Positions 18,060-28,000 of a stretch of 64,000 bases of DNA are shown one piece after another; positions within the stretch are counted from its first letter, which is position 1; every line of letters starts with the position of its first letter. The stretch is taken from the NCBI RefSeq assembly GCF_965198575.1, contig NZ_OZ240671.1:1116001-1180000 (forward strand), in the 5' to 3' direction. This DNA comes from Lichenicola sp965198575 (lineage in GTDB: Bacteria; Pseudomonadota; Alphaproteobacteria; Acetobacterales; Acetobacteraceae). The notes under the pieces were generated by a model, which was not told the DNA's origin, did no database searches, and saw only the letters and a list, made by a program, of their open reading frames with translations. The translations under genes and the position numbers were made by a program.

Positions 18060-18638
18060 ATGTCTTTACTCATTGGGCGCGTCGGTTTCGAACGCCAAGC
18101 CACGGCCAGGCGAGGCGGACGGATGCTCGCAGCGGCCGGCCTGGCTGCCGTGCTGCTGTCCGGTCAGGCCCTCGCTGCGGGCCAGTGCGGAATTTCGTCC
18201 GCTCGCCAGGCCTTCGACGTGCAGGGGCTGAAGAGCGAGTTGATGGTCACCGCCCTCTCCTGCAACGCGCAGGATCGCTACAACGCCTTCGTCGAGAAGT
18301 TCCGTCCCGACCTGACGGCCCAGGAAGCCGCGCTCAACAGCTATTTCCGCACCACCTATGGCCGCGGCGCGCAGACCGCACATGACGACTACATCACCCA
18401 GCTGGCGAACGCCCAGTCCGAGCGCGGGCTGAAGGCGGGTGTCGCGTTCTGCCAGCAGCGGGTCAGTATGTTCGACGAGGTCGCGGTGCTCGACAGCGCA
18501 TCCGATCTCGGCGGCTACGCGGAGGCCAAGGACATCGTCCAGCCCGCCAGCTACGAAACCTGCGCGGCTCCAACGGGACTCGACCGTCCGGCGCGTGTCC
18601 GCCGCATTCGTGCCGTGAGCCGCGCGCACAAGGGCTGA
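18060..18638 (+). CDS. exported protein of unknown function
   Basis: A 192-residue protein starting at ATG 18060 with GGAG six bases upstream. A basic N-region (ERQATARRGGR) and a hydrophobic core (MLAAAGLAAVLLSGQALA) form a signal peptide; the mature protein begins near AAGQCG. It is helical, with four cysteines in the mature part (two near the start, one in VAFCQQ, one in YETCAAP) that could form two disulfides in the periplasm. No known domain recognised. A strong terminator follows. Confidence 0.72.
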   Translation: MSLLIGRVGFERQATARRGGRMLAAAGLAAVLLSGQALAAGQCGISSARQAFDVQGLKSELMVTALSCNAQDRYNAFVEKFRPDLTAQEAALNSYFRTTYGRGAQTAHDDYITQLANAQSERGLKAGVAFCQQRVSMFDEVAVLDSASDLGGYAEAKDIVQPASYETCAAPTGLDRPARVRRIRAVSRAHKG

Positions 18639-18668
18639 TCCAACGTTCGAGGGCGGGGGCTTCTCGAG

Positions 18669-18700
18669 GGGGACCGTGCGGGATCGCGCGGTCCCCTTTT
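18669..18700 (+). terminator. rho-independent terminator
   Basis: GGGGACCGTGCG and CGCGCGGTCCCC form a 12-bp stem with one G-U pair and a GGAT loop, followed directly by TTTTCGTTT. Confidence 0.9.
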
Positions 18701-18725
18701 CGTTTCTGGGGCCAGCCCTCCCGTC

Positions 18726-18759
18726 TTGGACTGGCCGCCCGATCGAACGTATAGTGAAC
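18726..18759 (+). promoter_or_regulatory. dinB promoter with an SOS box
   Basis: GAACGTATAGTGAAC (18745-18759) is an exact GAAC-N7-GAAC direct repeat, the LexA site of alphaproteobacteria. The -10-like TATAGT (18750-18755) lies inside it and a TTGGAC -35-like element sits 18 bp upstream. LexA binding would block the promoter directly, giving DNA-damage induction of dinB. Confidence 0.75.
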
Positions 18760-18790
18760 GCGGTCGGATTCTGCAGCGGAGTGACAGGTC

Positions 18791-19897
18791 GTGGTTCAGG
18801 AGCCACCTCACCGGCGGATCATCCATGTCGACATGGATGCCTTCTACGCCTCCGTCGAGCAGCGCGATGATCCGGCCTTGCGGGGCCGGCCGGTCGCTGT
18901 CGGCGGCTCCCGCGAACGTGGCGTGGTCGCGGCGGCAAGCTATGAGGCGCGGCGATACGGCGTCCGGTCTGCGATGCCATCGGTCACGGCGCGGCGGCAA
19001 TGTCCGGAGCTGGTGTTCGTCAAGCCGCGCTTCGACGTGTATCGCGAGGTCTCGCTGCAGATCCGCAGCATCTTTGCCGACTACACCGAGCTGATCCAGC
19101 CGCTCTCCCTGGACGAGGCCTATCTCGACGTCACCCGGCCATTGCGCGATCTCGGCTCCGCCACCGCGATCGCCGAGGAGATCCGGGCGCGGATCCTGAG
19201 CCAGACCCGGCTGACCGCATCGGCCGGCGTGTCGTACAACAAGTTCCTCGCCAAGCTCGCGTCGGATCATCGCAAGCCGGACGGGCTGTTCGTCATCACC
19301 CCGAGCCTCGGCCCGGCCTTCGTCGAGAGCCTGCCGGTGAGCCGGTTCCACGGAGTCGGGCCCGTGACGGCGGCGAAGATGGAGCGACTCGGCATCCGCA
19401 CCGGACTCGACCTTCGCCAGCGATCGCTCGCCACCCTGGTGCAGCAATTCGGCAAGTCCGGTCCGCACTACCACGCGATCGCACGCGGCCAGGACGAGCG
19501 GCCGGTGATGCCGGGGCAGCCACGCAAATCGATCGGCGCCGAGCAGACCTTCGAGCGCGACATCACCGGCTGGGACGATGCCCAAACGGCACTCCAGCCG
19601 GCTATCGACAAGGTCTGGGCGACCTATGCCCGCGTCGGCCGCCCCGCCCGCACGGTCACGCTGAAGCTGAAGTTCAGCGACTTCCGGATCATCTCCCGCG
19701 CCACCTCCTATGGCACCGGGATCATCGCTCGCGCGGAAATCGAGGATGCGGCATTCAGGCTGTTGCGCGGGGTCTTTCCGTTCCAGATGAGCGTGCGGCT
19801 GCTGGGTGTCAGCGTGTCCCGCTTCGACGATGAACGCGCAGCCGCCGCACCGGTGCTGGAGGATTTGTTCAGCCTGGCCGCCGCCGGTGGTCGCTGA
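18791..19897 (+). CDS. dinB: DNA polymerase IV (Y-family translesion polymerase)
   Basis: A 368-residue error-prone polymerase. The palm metal ligands are visible as HVDMDAFYASVE (Asp14) and SLDEAYLDVT (Asp108, Glu109), with the helix-hairpin-helix FHGVGPVTAAKMERLG and the little-finger domain (RTVTLKLKFSDF). The GTG start at 18791 has GGAG upstream. The promoter carries an SOS box. The C-terminus continues about 20 residues past the little finger and may hold a clamp-binding peptide, but I see no clear consensus. Confidence 0.93.
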   Translation: MVQEPPHRRIIHVDMDAFYASVEQRDDPALRGRPVAVGGSRERGVVAAASYEARRYGVRSAMPSVTARRQCPELVFVKPRFDVYREVSLQIRSIFADYTELIQPLSLDEAYLDVTRPLRDLGSATAIAEEIRARILSQTRLTASAGVSYNKFLAKLASDHRKPDGLFVITPSLGPAFVESLPVSRFHGVGPVTAAKMERLGIRTGLDLRQRSLATLVQQFGKSGPHYHAIARGQDERPVMPGQPRKSIGAEQTFERDITGWDDAQTALQPAIDKVWATYARVGRPARTVTLKLKFSDFRIISRATSYGTGIIARAEIEDAAFRLLRGVFPFQMSVRLLGVSVSRFDDERAAAAPVLEDLFSLAAAGGR

Positions 19898-19920
19898 CCG
19901 GGCGGATCGCCGGGTCGCGC

Positions 19921-20400
19921 TCAATCGACGCCCGGCCGCGCCTCCCCTGCGTCACGCCTGGCCGTCGGCAGCCAGTGGGTCTCACGCACCACGACGTCCT
20001 TGAGCAGCGCCATCAGTTCCCGGCCCTTGGCTGACGGGCTGGAAGCGCTGTCGAACACCGCGATACCGGCGATCGGACTCCGGGCCGCCTCCGCGCCGGC
20101 GAACGCCATCGACCAGGACGGAAAATCCCGCGCGGCGATCGGCCCTGACTCCAGCACCGTGACATCGCGGTGGCGCTCGTCGCACTGGATCCGCTCGAAT
20201 GCCTCGTCCACCGCATCCAGGTCGCCCTCCAGCACCTGGGCGAAGCAGCCATCGCTGAACAGCAGCGCACCGCTGATGCCGGCACGACGGTTGTTCTCCC
20301 GCGAGGCGGCGAGAATCGACTCGATGTTGGCGAGGATCACCTCGGAGCCCCCGGGGATCTGGCTGCGACTGCAATAGAGGACGCGAGAGAGCCTGGTCAT
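19921..20400 (-). CDS. BLUF domain blue-light photoreceptor
   Basis: A 159-residue FAD-binding blue-light sensor. Flavin-network residues are present: Tyr9 (RVLYCSRS), Asn37 in RENNRRAGISG, Gln55 in FAQVLEG and Trp in FPSWSMAF. Compared with cyanobacterial PixD there is a four-residue insertion before the Asn. It has no output domain, only a C-terminal stretch of about 60 residues. It is the second gene of an operon with the GGDEF-EAL gene, starting two bases after that gene's stop, so it likely acts on it. I start at ATG 20400, not the TTG overlapping the upstream gene. Confidence 0.88.
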   Translation of the reverse strand: MTRLSRVLYCSRSQIPGGSEVILANIESILAASRENNRRAGISGALLFSDGCFAQVLEGDLDAVDEAFERIQCDERHRDVTVLESGPIAARDFPSWSMAFAGAEAARSPIAGIAVFDSASSPSAKGRELMALLKDVVVRETHWLPTARRDAGEARPGVD

Positions 20401-20402
20401 GG

Positions 20403-22301
20403 TCAACCTTCGAGGATGATGGGTTGGATCGGTGCAGCGGCGGCAGGGATGAATTGGGCGATCAGTTCGCCGACCTCGCCTACGGGTACCGGCCGGCTGA
20501 ACAGGTAGCCCTGCACGGAACTGCAGCCCTGGCTCCGGATGCGCGCGAGCTGCTCGGGTGTCTCGACACCTTCGGCAATCGTTGCCATGCCGAGGCTGGC
20601 GCCGAGTGCGGTGATCGCGCGAACGATGGCGTTCTGGCCATCGACGTTGATGCTGCCCGATACGAACGACCGGTCGATCTTGATCTTGTCGAACGGGAAG
20701 CTGTTCAGCTGGCTGAGCGACGAGTAGCCGGTGCCGAAATCGTCCATCGCGACCTGCACCCTCATGTCACGCAGCCGGTGCAGCGCCGTCAGCACCGCCG
20801 GCTCGTTGCGCAGCAGCACGCCCTCGGTGATCTCGATTTCCAGGCGGCTGCCAGGAAGTCCGGCGGCCTCCAGGGTTTCCCTGACGACATCCACCAGCCG
20901 GTCGGCATCCTCGAACTGCTGCGGCGACACGTTGACCGCAACCATGATCGATGCCGGCCAGCGCGTGGCTTCCTCGCACGCCTCGCGGATGACCCATTCG
21001 CCGAGCGGCACGATCATGCCGATCTCCTCGGCAAGCGGAATGAAGTCGCCGGGCGGGATCAGGCCACGTTCCGGATGGCGCCACCGCAGCAAGGCCTCGA
21101 ACCCCTCGATCGTACGGGTGTCGAGATTGACCTGCGGCTGGTAGTGCAGCTCGAACTGGCGAAGTGCCACGGCCTTGCGCAGGTCGATCTCCAGCAGCCG
21201 CCGCGACATCGCGCGCTCGCCCATCGCCGGATCGAAGAACCGGCACGATCCACGCCCGGTGTTCTTGGCGTCGTACAGCGCGAGATCGGCGGCGCGCATG
21301 AGCTCGTCGTACTTGTCGCCGTCGCGCTGCGCCATCGCCACCCCGACGCTGGCGCCGATATTCACCAGGTGGCCGCTGACCAGGTAGGGCCGGCTCAACA
21401 CGTCGACCATCCGGCGCCCCAGCTGCACCATCCCGCCATCCACGGGAGTCATCTGCACCAGCACCGCGAATTCGTCGCCGCCCAGCCGGGCGACCAGGTC
21501 GTCGCGTCGCACCAGGGTCCGCAACCGCTTGCCGACCAGGCGCAGCAGGGCATCGCCGATCGGATGGCCGAGGGTGTCGTTCACCGCCTTGAACCGGTCG
21601 AGGTCGATCATCATCACGGCCGCATCCGGCAGTTGCCTGTCCGGCTCCCCGATCGGGTCGGCTCCGGCGGCAGACCTGCGGGCAAGCATCTCCATCACGC
21701 AGCGCTCGAACCGTTCGCGGCCGGGCAAGCCGGTCAGCGCGTCGGATCTCGCCGTCTCGATCGCCGTCGCCTCCGCCCGATGTCGCGCGGTGGTGTCCTC
21801 GAACGCCGCCATCCAGGTGGCATCCGCCAACCGCCTGACCTGCACCGTCATCATGCGCGCGGCATCCGCGGACGGCACCGTGACCACCACATGCTGGGTG
21901 CCGACGCTGGCCACTGCAGCAAGGCACGCCTCGAGCACGATCTGCACGCCGGAGGTGTCCAGCAACGCCGACGCCTCCAGCACCTGGATCAGCGTCGCCG
22001 CACGGCTCACCACGTCGCCGCGGACATCGAGCACGTCCGCAAGGCACGCGTTGCGGAACATGATGTCCAGGCGGTGGTCGAAACTGAGCAGCCCGAAGCC
22101 GATGCCGCCCAGGATCGCCTCCAGATGCGGGACGGCCATGTCGGCCGGCGGTGCGATGCCGGGCGGCGATAGCGTCGCTGCAATCGCCTCCATGTGGGCT
22201 GCAGCCGATGTCTCCGCGGGCAGATGATGTCGCTGTGGCAGCATGCGGGAATGATTTCCAGACCAGCGCGACACACCTGGAGGGCAGCGCCGCGCCGACA
22301 T
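20403..22301 (-). CDS. PAS-GGDEF-EAL cyclic-di-GMP turnover protein
   Basis: A 632-residue cytoplasmic protein with a PAS-like sensor (about residues 50-170), a GGDEF diguanylate cyclase domain and an EAL phosphodiesterase domain. The cyclase signature RLGGDEFAV is intact and an inhibitory site RRDD lies exactly five residues before it. The EAL motif is intact (FEALLRWRHPERG), as are later EAL residues (MDDFGTGYSSL, KIDRSFV). Both activities are therefore possible. The true start may be the Met at residue 20 or 37, as the first residues are not conserved-looking. Its stop is two bases before the BLUF gene, pointing to a light-controlled pair. Confidence 0.9.
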   Translation of the reverse strand: MSARRCPPGVSRWSGNHSRMLPQRHHLPAETSAAAHMEAIAATLSPPGIAPPADMAVPHLEAILGGIGFGLLSFDHRLDIMFRNACLADVLDVRGDVVSRAATLIQVLEASALLDTSGVQIVLEACLAAVASVGTQHVVVTVPSADAARMMTVQVRRLADATWMAAFEDTTARHRAEATAIETARSDALTGLPGRERFERCVMEMLARRSAAGADPIGEPDRQLPDAAVMMIDLDRFKAVNDTLGHPIGDALLRLVGKRLRTLVRRDDLVARLGGDEFAVLVQMTPVDGGMVQLGRRMVDVLSRPYLVSGHLVNIGASVGVAMAQRDGDKYDELMRAADLALYDAKNTGRGSCRFFDPAMGERAMSRRLLEIDLRKAVALRQFELHYQPQVNLDTRTIEGFEALLRWRHPERGLIPPGDFIPLAEEIGMIVPLGEWVIREACEEATRWPASIMVAVNVSPQQFEDADRLVDVVRETLEAAGLPGSRLEIEITEGVLLRNEPAVLTALHRLRDMRVQVAMDDFGTGYSSLSQLNSFPFDKIKIDRSFVSGSINVDGQNAIVRAITALGASLGMATIAEGVETPEQLARIRSQGCSSVQGYLFSRPVPVGEVGELIAQFIPAAAAPIQPIILEG

Positions 22302-22419
22302 GGTTTAGGCCGGTAGAGGTTAACGCTTCCTGAGGATCGGCATCGTCCGGCCGATCCGGTCACATAAATCACCTACGGAACATGCAGGGCCCACCCGCAT
22401 TGAGGGCCGCGGAGGTTGC

Positions 22420-23616
22420 ATGCTGTCCCTGATCGTCGTTCTCGCGGCTCTTCTGCTGCTATGGTTCGTGCTGCAGGACGCCTTCGAGGTGATGCTGCTG
22501 CCGCGCCGGGTGTATCGCCGCGTCCGCCTCGCCCGCCTGTTCTTCCGGTTCACCTGGGCGGCCTGGCTGCGGCTGTCGCGGCTGCTGCCCGAGAGCGAGC
22601 GGCGGGTCCGTTTCCTCGGCGTCTTCGGGCCGCTTTCCATGGTGGTGCTGTTCGCGTTCTGGGCGCTGATCCTGGTCATCGGCTTCGGCCTGATCGATTG
22701 GGGCCTGCAGGGCCACAGGAACGCCCATTCGAGCCTGCCCGAGCAGATCTACCTGAGCGGCGTGACCTTCTTCACGCTGGGCTACGGCGATGTCGTGCCG
22801 CACGCGGCGATCACCCGCGGGATCTCCGTGGTCGAGGCGGGAATGGGGCTGGGCTTCATCGCCGTGGTGATCGGCTACCTGCCGATCCTGTACCAGGTGT
22901 TCGCCCGTCGCGAGGCGCACGTGATCCAGCTCGATGCCCGCGCCGGCTCGCCGCCCAGCGCCGTCACGATGCTGAGCCTGCATGCCGGCCGGGACAGCCT
23001 CGGCAAGCTGGATGTGCTGCTACGGGAATGGGAGGTGTGGGCGGCCGAGCTGCTCGAGAGCCACCTGTCCTACCCGATGCTGGTGTACTACCGGTCGCAG
23101 CGCGACAACCAGTCGTGGCTGTCGGCACTCGCGGCGGTAATGGATACCTGCGCGCTGATCCTGGTCGGCGTCGAGGACCTGCCGCCGCTGCAGGCGCGTA
23201 TGACCTTCACCATGACCCGCCAGGTGATCGTCGAGGTCGCCCGCGCGCTGACTGTGAACCCGTCGCGGTACAGCGGCGACGACCGGTTGCCGCACGAGCA
23301 TTATCTGGAGATGGAGCGGCGGTTCGCCGAGGTCGGGCTGGTGTGGAACGGCGGCTCGGACGCGGAGGAGACGCTGCACGCCCTGCGCGGCACCTACGAG
23401 CCGCTGCTGGACGGACTGAGCACCCGGCTCGTACTGCCGCTACCACCTTGGCTGGCGCCCGAGGGATCCGCCGATCACTGGCAGACCGGGCATCGCGGCC
23501 TGATCGCCAGCCGGCTGGTGACGCAACTCGCCGGTCATGGCGGCCTCGGCGTCACCGTCGAGACCGGCCGGGGTGGCATCGCGCAGCGGCTTCGCAGCAG
23601 GCTCCGTCGGCGCTGA
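22420..23616 (+). CDS. two-transmembrane potassium channel family protein
   Basis: A 398-residue membrane protein with an N-terminal helix (LIVVLAALLLLWFVLQ), a second helix (LSMVVLFAFWALILVIGFGLI), a pore loop with the potassium selectivity filter TLGYGD (about residue 120) and a last helix (GMGLGFIAVVIGYLPILYQVF). A cytoplasmic tail of about 220 residues follows, without an obvious TrkA-N/RCK nucleotide motif. The GGAGG ribosome-binding site precedes ATG 22420. It is divergent from the GGDEF-EAL/BLUF operon, sharing a 118-bp intergenic region. Confidence 0.85.
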   Translation: MLSLIVVLAALLLLWFVLQDAFEVMLLPRRVYRRVRLARLFFRFTWAAWLRLSRLLPESERRVRFLGVFGPLSMVVLFAFWALILVIGFGLIDWGLQGHRNAHSSLPEQIYLSGVTFFTLGYGDVVPHAAITRGISVVEAGMGLGFIAVVIGYLPILYQVFARREAHVIQLDARAGSPPSAVTMLSLHAGRDSLGKLDVLLREWEVWAAELLESHLSYPMLVYYRSQRDNQSWLSALAAVMDTCALILVGVEDLPPLQARMTFTMTRQVIVEVARALTVNPSRYSGDDRLPHEHYLEMERRFAEVGLVWNGGSDAEETLHALRGTYEPLLDGLSTRLVLPLPPWLAPEGSADHWQTGHRGLIASRLVTQLAGHGGLGVTVETGRGGIAQRLRSRLRRR

Positions 23617-23636
23617 CCCCGGGCAAGCTGGCCTCG

Positions 23637-25070
23637 TCAGCCCGACGCCTGCTTCGCATCCGGCTTCTTGTCCGGCATCACATGCACCTTCTGGCCCTGG
23701 GTGAGGTCGCTCGGCGGGTTCACGATCACCTTCTCGCTGCCGTCGAGGCCCTCGCGCAGCTCCGCCTCGGTGCCGGTGTCACGCGCAATCACGATCGGCC
23801 GCATCTCGACCTTGTCGTCCTGGCCGACCACGGCGACGTGCAGCCCGGCCGCATCGAAGATCAGCGCCGCATCGGGGATCACCACCGCCGGCGCCGGCCG
23901 CTTGACGTCGAACGCCACGGTCACGAACAGGCCAGGCGTCAGTTTGCCCGCGCGATTGTCGATATCGACCTCGACCAGCATGGAGCGCGAATTCTGCGCC
24001 AGCGACACCGAGGAGCGCGACACGAAGGCCCGGAACTGCTCGCCCGGCAGTTCGGGCACCGTCACCAGTGCCGGCAGCCCGTCATGGATGCCGGCGAACT
24101 GGCTCTGCGGCACATAGACCTGGCAGCGCAACACATCCTGGTCGTCGAGATGCAGCAGTGCCGTGCCGGTGTTGCTGTCGCTCTGCACCAGGGTGCCGAC
24201 ATCGACGTCGCGCTGGGTGATGACGCCGTCGAACGGTGCGATCACGTTCTCGAAGCCGGTCAGCGCCACCAGCCGATCGACCTGCGCCTGCTGCGCCCGA
24301 ACGTTGGAGACGGCAACGCCGATGCCGGCCTGCGCCGCCGCCACGCTCTTGACGTCCACGTCGGAGGCAGTCTTCAGGTTGTCGCGGTTCTGCGCGGTGT
24401 CCCAGCCTTCGCTCTCCAGGATCTTCGAGCGGCGGCTGTTGAGGTCGGCATTCTTCGCGGTCGAGTTCGCCTGCTGCAGGCTGGTTTGCGCCTGGGCGAG
24501 TTGCGCCTGCATCTGCCCGAGCTGGGCGCGCGCCTGCTCGAGCTGCTGGTCGAGGTCGGGGGCGGCGATCCGGAGCAGCAACTCGCCCTTCTTGACGTGG
24601 CTGCCGATATCGACCCGACGCTCGGCGATGTATCCGGTGGCACGCGCGAACAGGTCGGCGGAGTCGAACGCCACGGTCTGGCCCGGGAGCGAGGTCGCGG
24701 TCAGGTCGGAGGATCGCTTGGCCGTTGCGACCTGCACGTCCGGCACCGCGGCCTGCGACTGCTTCAGCGTGTCCGCGGCATCGCTCGACTGGTGCCAGTG
24801 CACGAACACGCCCCAGGCGACCAACAGCACAAGCGGGACCGCCACGTACAAGGCGAGCCGCTTGCGGGGCGGCGGTGGTGGCGGCTCCGCCGACGTCTCC
24901 GACGCATCGTGCTCGTCGCCGTCCCGCTGCCCCGCATCGTCCGGGTGGTCGGACTCGTCCGCATGCAGGGCGGCCGCCTCCTGAGGCTGGTTGTCCTCGA
25001 TGTTGTCGTCACGGCGGTCGGTATGCTCGTCGCCGCGTGCCATCGGGCCGTCATGCTCGGGCGGGGTCAT
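23637..25070 (-). CDS. RND efflux periplasmic adaptor (membrane fusion protein)
   Basis: A 477-residue HlyD/AcrA-type adaptor. An acidic, His-rich cytoplasmic N-terminus of about 70 residues precedes a single transmembrane anchor (LALYVAVPLVLLVAWGVFV), so it is not a lipoprotein. Then come the lipoyl half (IGSHVKKGELLLRIAAPDL), a coiled-coil hairpin rich in Gln and Ala, the second lipoyl half (VIAPFDGVITQRDVDVGT) and beta-barrel/membrane-proximal domains. The start overlaps the permease stop by four bases. No TolC-type outer-membrane factor is encoded nearby. Confidence 0.9.
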   Translation of the reverse strand: MTPPEHDGPMARGDEHTDRRDDNIEDNQPQEAAALHADESDHPDDAGQRDGDEHDASETSAEPPPPPPRKRLALYVAVPLVLLVAWGVFVHWHQSSDAADTLKQSQAAVPDVQVATAKRSSDLTATSLPGQTVAFDSADLFARATGYIAERRVDIGSHVKKGELLLRIAAPDLDQQLEQARAQLGQMQAQLAQAQTSLQQANSTAKNADLNSRRSKILESEGWDTAQNRDNLKTASDVDVKSVAAAQAGIGVAVSNVRAQQAQVDRLVALTGFENVIAPFDGVITQRDVDVGTLVQSDSNTGTALLHLDDQDVLRCQVYVPQSQFAGIHDGLPALVTVPELPGEQFRAFVSRSSVSLAQNSRSMLVEVDIDNRAGKLTPGLFVTVAFDVKRPAPAVVIPDAALIFDAAGLHVAVVGQDDKVEMRPIVIARDTGTEAELREGLDGSEKVIVNPPSDLTQGQKVHVMPDKKPDAKQASG

Positions 25071-28000
25071 ACGTAGTCCTCCGGGGCACGAACCGGGCCC
25101 TGTCGCAGCAGGCTGTAGAGAAAGGGTACGAACAGCAGCGTCGAGCAGGTGCCGACGGTGATGCCGCCGATCACCGCCCTGGCCAGTGCTGCGTTCTGCT
25201 CGCCACCCTGGCCGAGATCGAGCGCCATCGGGATCAGGCCGACCACCATCGCACCTGCGGTCATCAGCACCGGCCTCAGCCTGGCCTCACCCGCGGCGAT
25301 GGCGCCCTCGATCGCCGAGCAGCCGGTCTCCTCGCGATGCTCACGCGCGAACGTCACCAACAGGATCGAGTTCGCCGACGCCACACCCACGCTCATGATC
25401 GCCCCCATCAGCGAGGCGATCGAGAACGTCGTGTGGGTGATGAACAGGCTGAGGATAATGCCGCAGAACACCAGCGGCAGCGCGCACAGCACCACGAACG
25501 GGTCACCCCAGTCCTGGTAGTTCAGCACCATCAGCAGGTACACCGCGACCACCGCCACCACGAGGCCGATCTCGATATGCGAGAACGCGCTGTTCATGCT
25601 GTCGATCTGGCCGCGCACGACGATTCTGTCCGGCGCGTGCAGGTGCTTCTGCTCGTCCAGCACCACGCGGTTGATCTCGCGCGCCGCCGAACCGAGGTCG
25701 CTGTCCTGCACCGAGGCATACACGTCATAGGTCGGCTCAGTGTTGACGTGGCTCAGCACCGACTGCTCGGTGTCGCGATGGAACGTGGCGACGTTGCTGA
25801 GCAGGCTGATCGGCTGCGGCCCGTTGATGCCGCCATTGCCGGTGACGAGCGGCGTGTTCGCCATCTGGCCGAAATTGTCGAGCCGGTACTCGGGCGTCTG
25901 CACGGTGAGCTGCCAGGGAATGCCCGTCTTGGGATCGGTCCAGAAGTTCGGCGCCACCTGGAAGCTGCCGGACAGCTGCACGGTCAGCTGCTGGGCCACG
26001 TCCTGCTCGGTCAGGCCGAGCTCCATCGCCCGCTGGCGATCGATCTCGGCCAGGAACTCGGGCGCGTCCACCACCTGCTGCAGATGCACGTCGACCAGCC
26101 CGGGCAGCGTCTTGAGCCGCGTCTCCAGGGTTTTCGCCATCGCCAGGTCGACATCCTGGTGACGACCATGGACCTGCACGTCGATCTGCGAGGGCACGCC
26201 GAAATCCAGGATCTGGGTGATCATGTCGGCCGGCTGGAAATAGAAGGTCGTGTCGGGATAGCGCTGGTGCAGCACCACCCGGAGCTTCTTGGTGAGGGCC
26301 GTGCCGCTGACCCCGGGCTTCAGCGTGACCAGAACCTGGCCGTCGGAGTAGGCCACGAAGGTGCCGTCATTGAAGGCCAGGTTATAGTTCACCGACGGCA
26401 GGCCGATATTATCGACCACGGACTGCACGTTGCTGACGCCGTGGGAGTTCTTGCCGGCGACCTCGCCGATGGTGTCCTCGACACGGGCGAACAGCTTGGC
26501 CGCCTCCTCGATCCGGGTGCCGGAGCGGGCGCGCACGTGGAGCGTGATCTGACCGCTCTCGATCGCAGGGAAGTAGTCCTGGCCGAGGAACGGGAACAGG
26601 CAGGCGCATACCACCAGCACCACCCCGACGACGCCGCCGGTGATCAGCCGGCGCGCCAGCACCGCGTGCAGCAGGCCGAGATAACCCTTGTGGAAGCGGT
26701 CGAAGCCGCGCTCGAAGCCTGCATGGATGCGCCCGAAGAACCCCGGCTTCTTGCCCTCGCGGCCTTCCTTCGCACCCTCCTTGGCCTCCGCATGGCGGCG
26801 ATGCTCCGGCTCGACCAGCACGTCGATCAGGATCGGCACCAGGGTGCGCGACAGCAGGTACGAGGCCAGCATGGCGAACACCACCGCCAGCGCCTGCGGG
26901 GTAAAGATGTATTTCGGCGCCCCCACCAGGAACAGCACCGACACGAACGCCGAGCAGATCGACAGCGTGGAAATCAGCGTGGGCTTGGCGATCGAGGCGG
27001 CGCCTTCGACCACGCTGTCGCGGAAGCTCTTGCCCTGCTCCATCACGCGGTAGGTGTTCTCGATCGCCACCGTGGCGTCGTCGACCAGGATGCCGACCGC
27101 CAGCGCCAGGCCGCCCAAGGTCATGACGTTCATGGTCTCGCCGAGTGCGGCCAGCAAAGCGAGCGAGGTCAGCACCGCCAGCGGGATCGACACCAGGATC
27201 ACCAGCGTGGCGCGCCAGGAGCCCAGGAACAGCAGGATCATCAGGCCCGTCAGGCCGGCTGCGATCAGCCCCTCCTCGGCGACGTCGGTGATCGCGTCCG
27301 ACACGAACACCGACTGGTCGAACAACGCGACGATGTGCATGTCCTTGGGTGCTGCCGCGATGATCCCCGGCAGCATCGACTTGACCGAATTCACGATGTC
27401 CAGCGTGGAGGTCGGGCCGTTCTTCAGCACCGGCAGCAGCAGGCCGTTGGCGCCGTTCACATGCACCATGTTCTGCTGCGGCGGACCGCCGGCGCGCGCC
27501 CAGCCGACGTCGCGCAGCAGGATCGGCGAGCCGTTCACCATCTTGATCGGGATGGTGTTCAGCGCTTCGAGCACCTTGGGCAGGGTGTTCAGCCGGACGA
27601 TGAACTGGGTGCCGCCGAACTTCGCGAGCCCGGACGGCAGCGTCAGGCTCTGCGCGTTGACCGCGTTGCTCACCTGCAGCGGCGTGATCCCGTATGCCTG
27701 CAGCGCGTGCGGGTCGAGGTCGATCATCACCTGCTCGGGCACACCGCCATAGGGTGGCGGCATGGTCGAGCCGGGGGTGGTTTGCAGCGTCGAGCGGATG
27801 CGGAAGCGGACATAGTTATAGACATCGGCCTGGCTCTCGACCGCAGAGGTCGCGGCGATCTGGATCACCGGCACCGACGAGGCGGAGAAGCGGATCACGA
27901 TCGGCGGCTGGATACCGGGCGGCAGCAGGCCACGGATGGCGTTGGTGGCCGAGCTCACCTGGCTCAGCGCCAGGCTGATATCGACGCCGGGCTGGAAATA

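Noticed and set aside
20424..22172. 582-codon plus-strand frame opposite the GGDEF-EAL gene
   Set aside because: The opposite strand has intact catalytic motifs; this translation is a mirror artefact.
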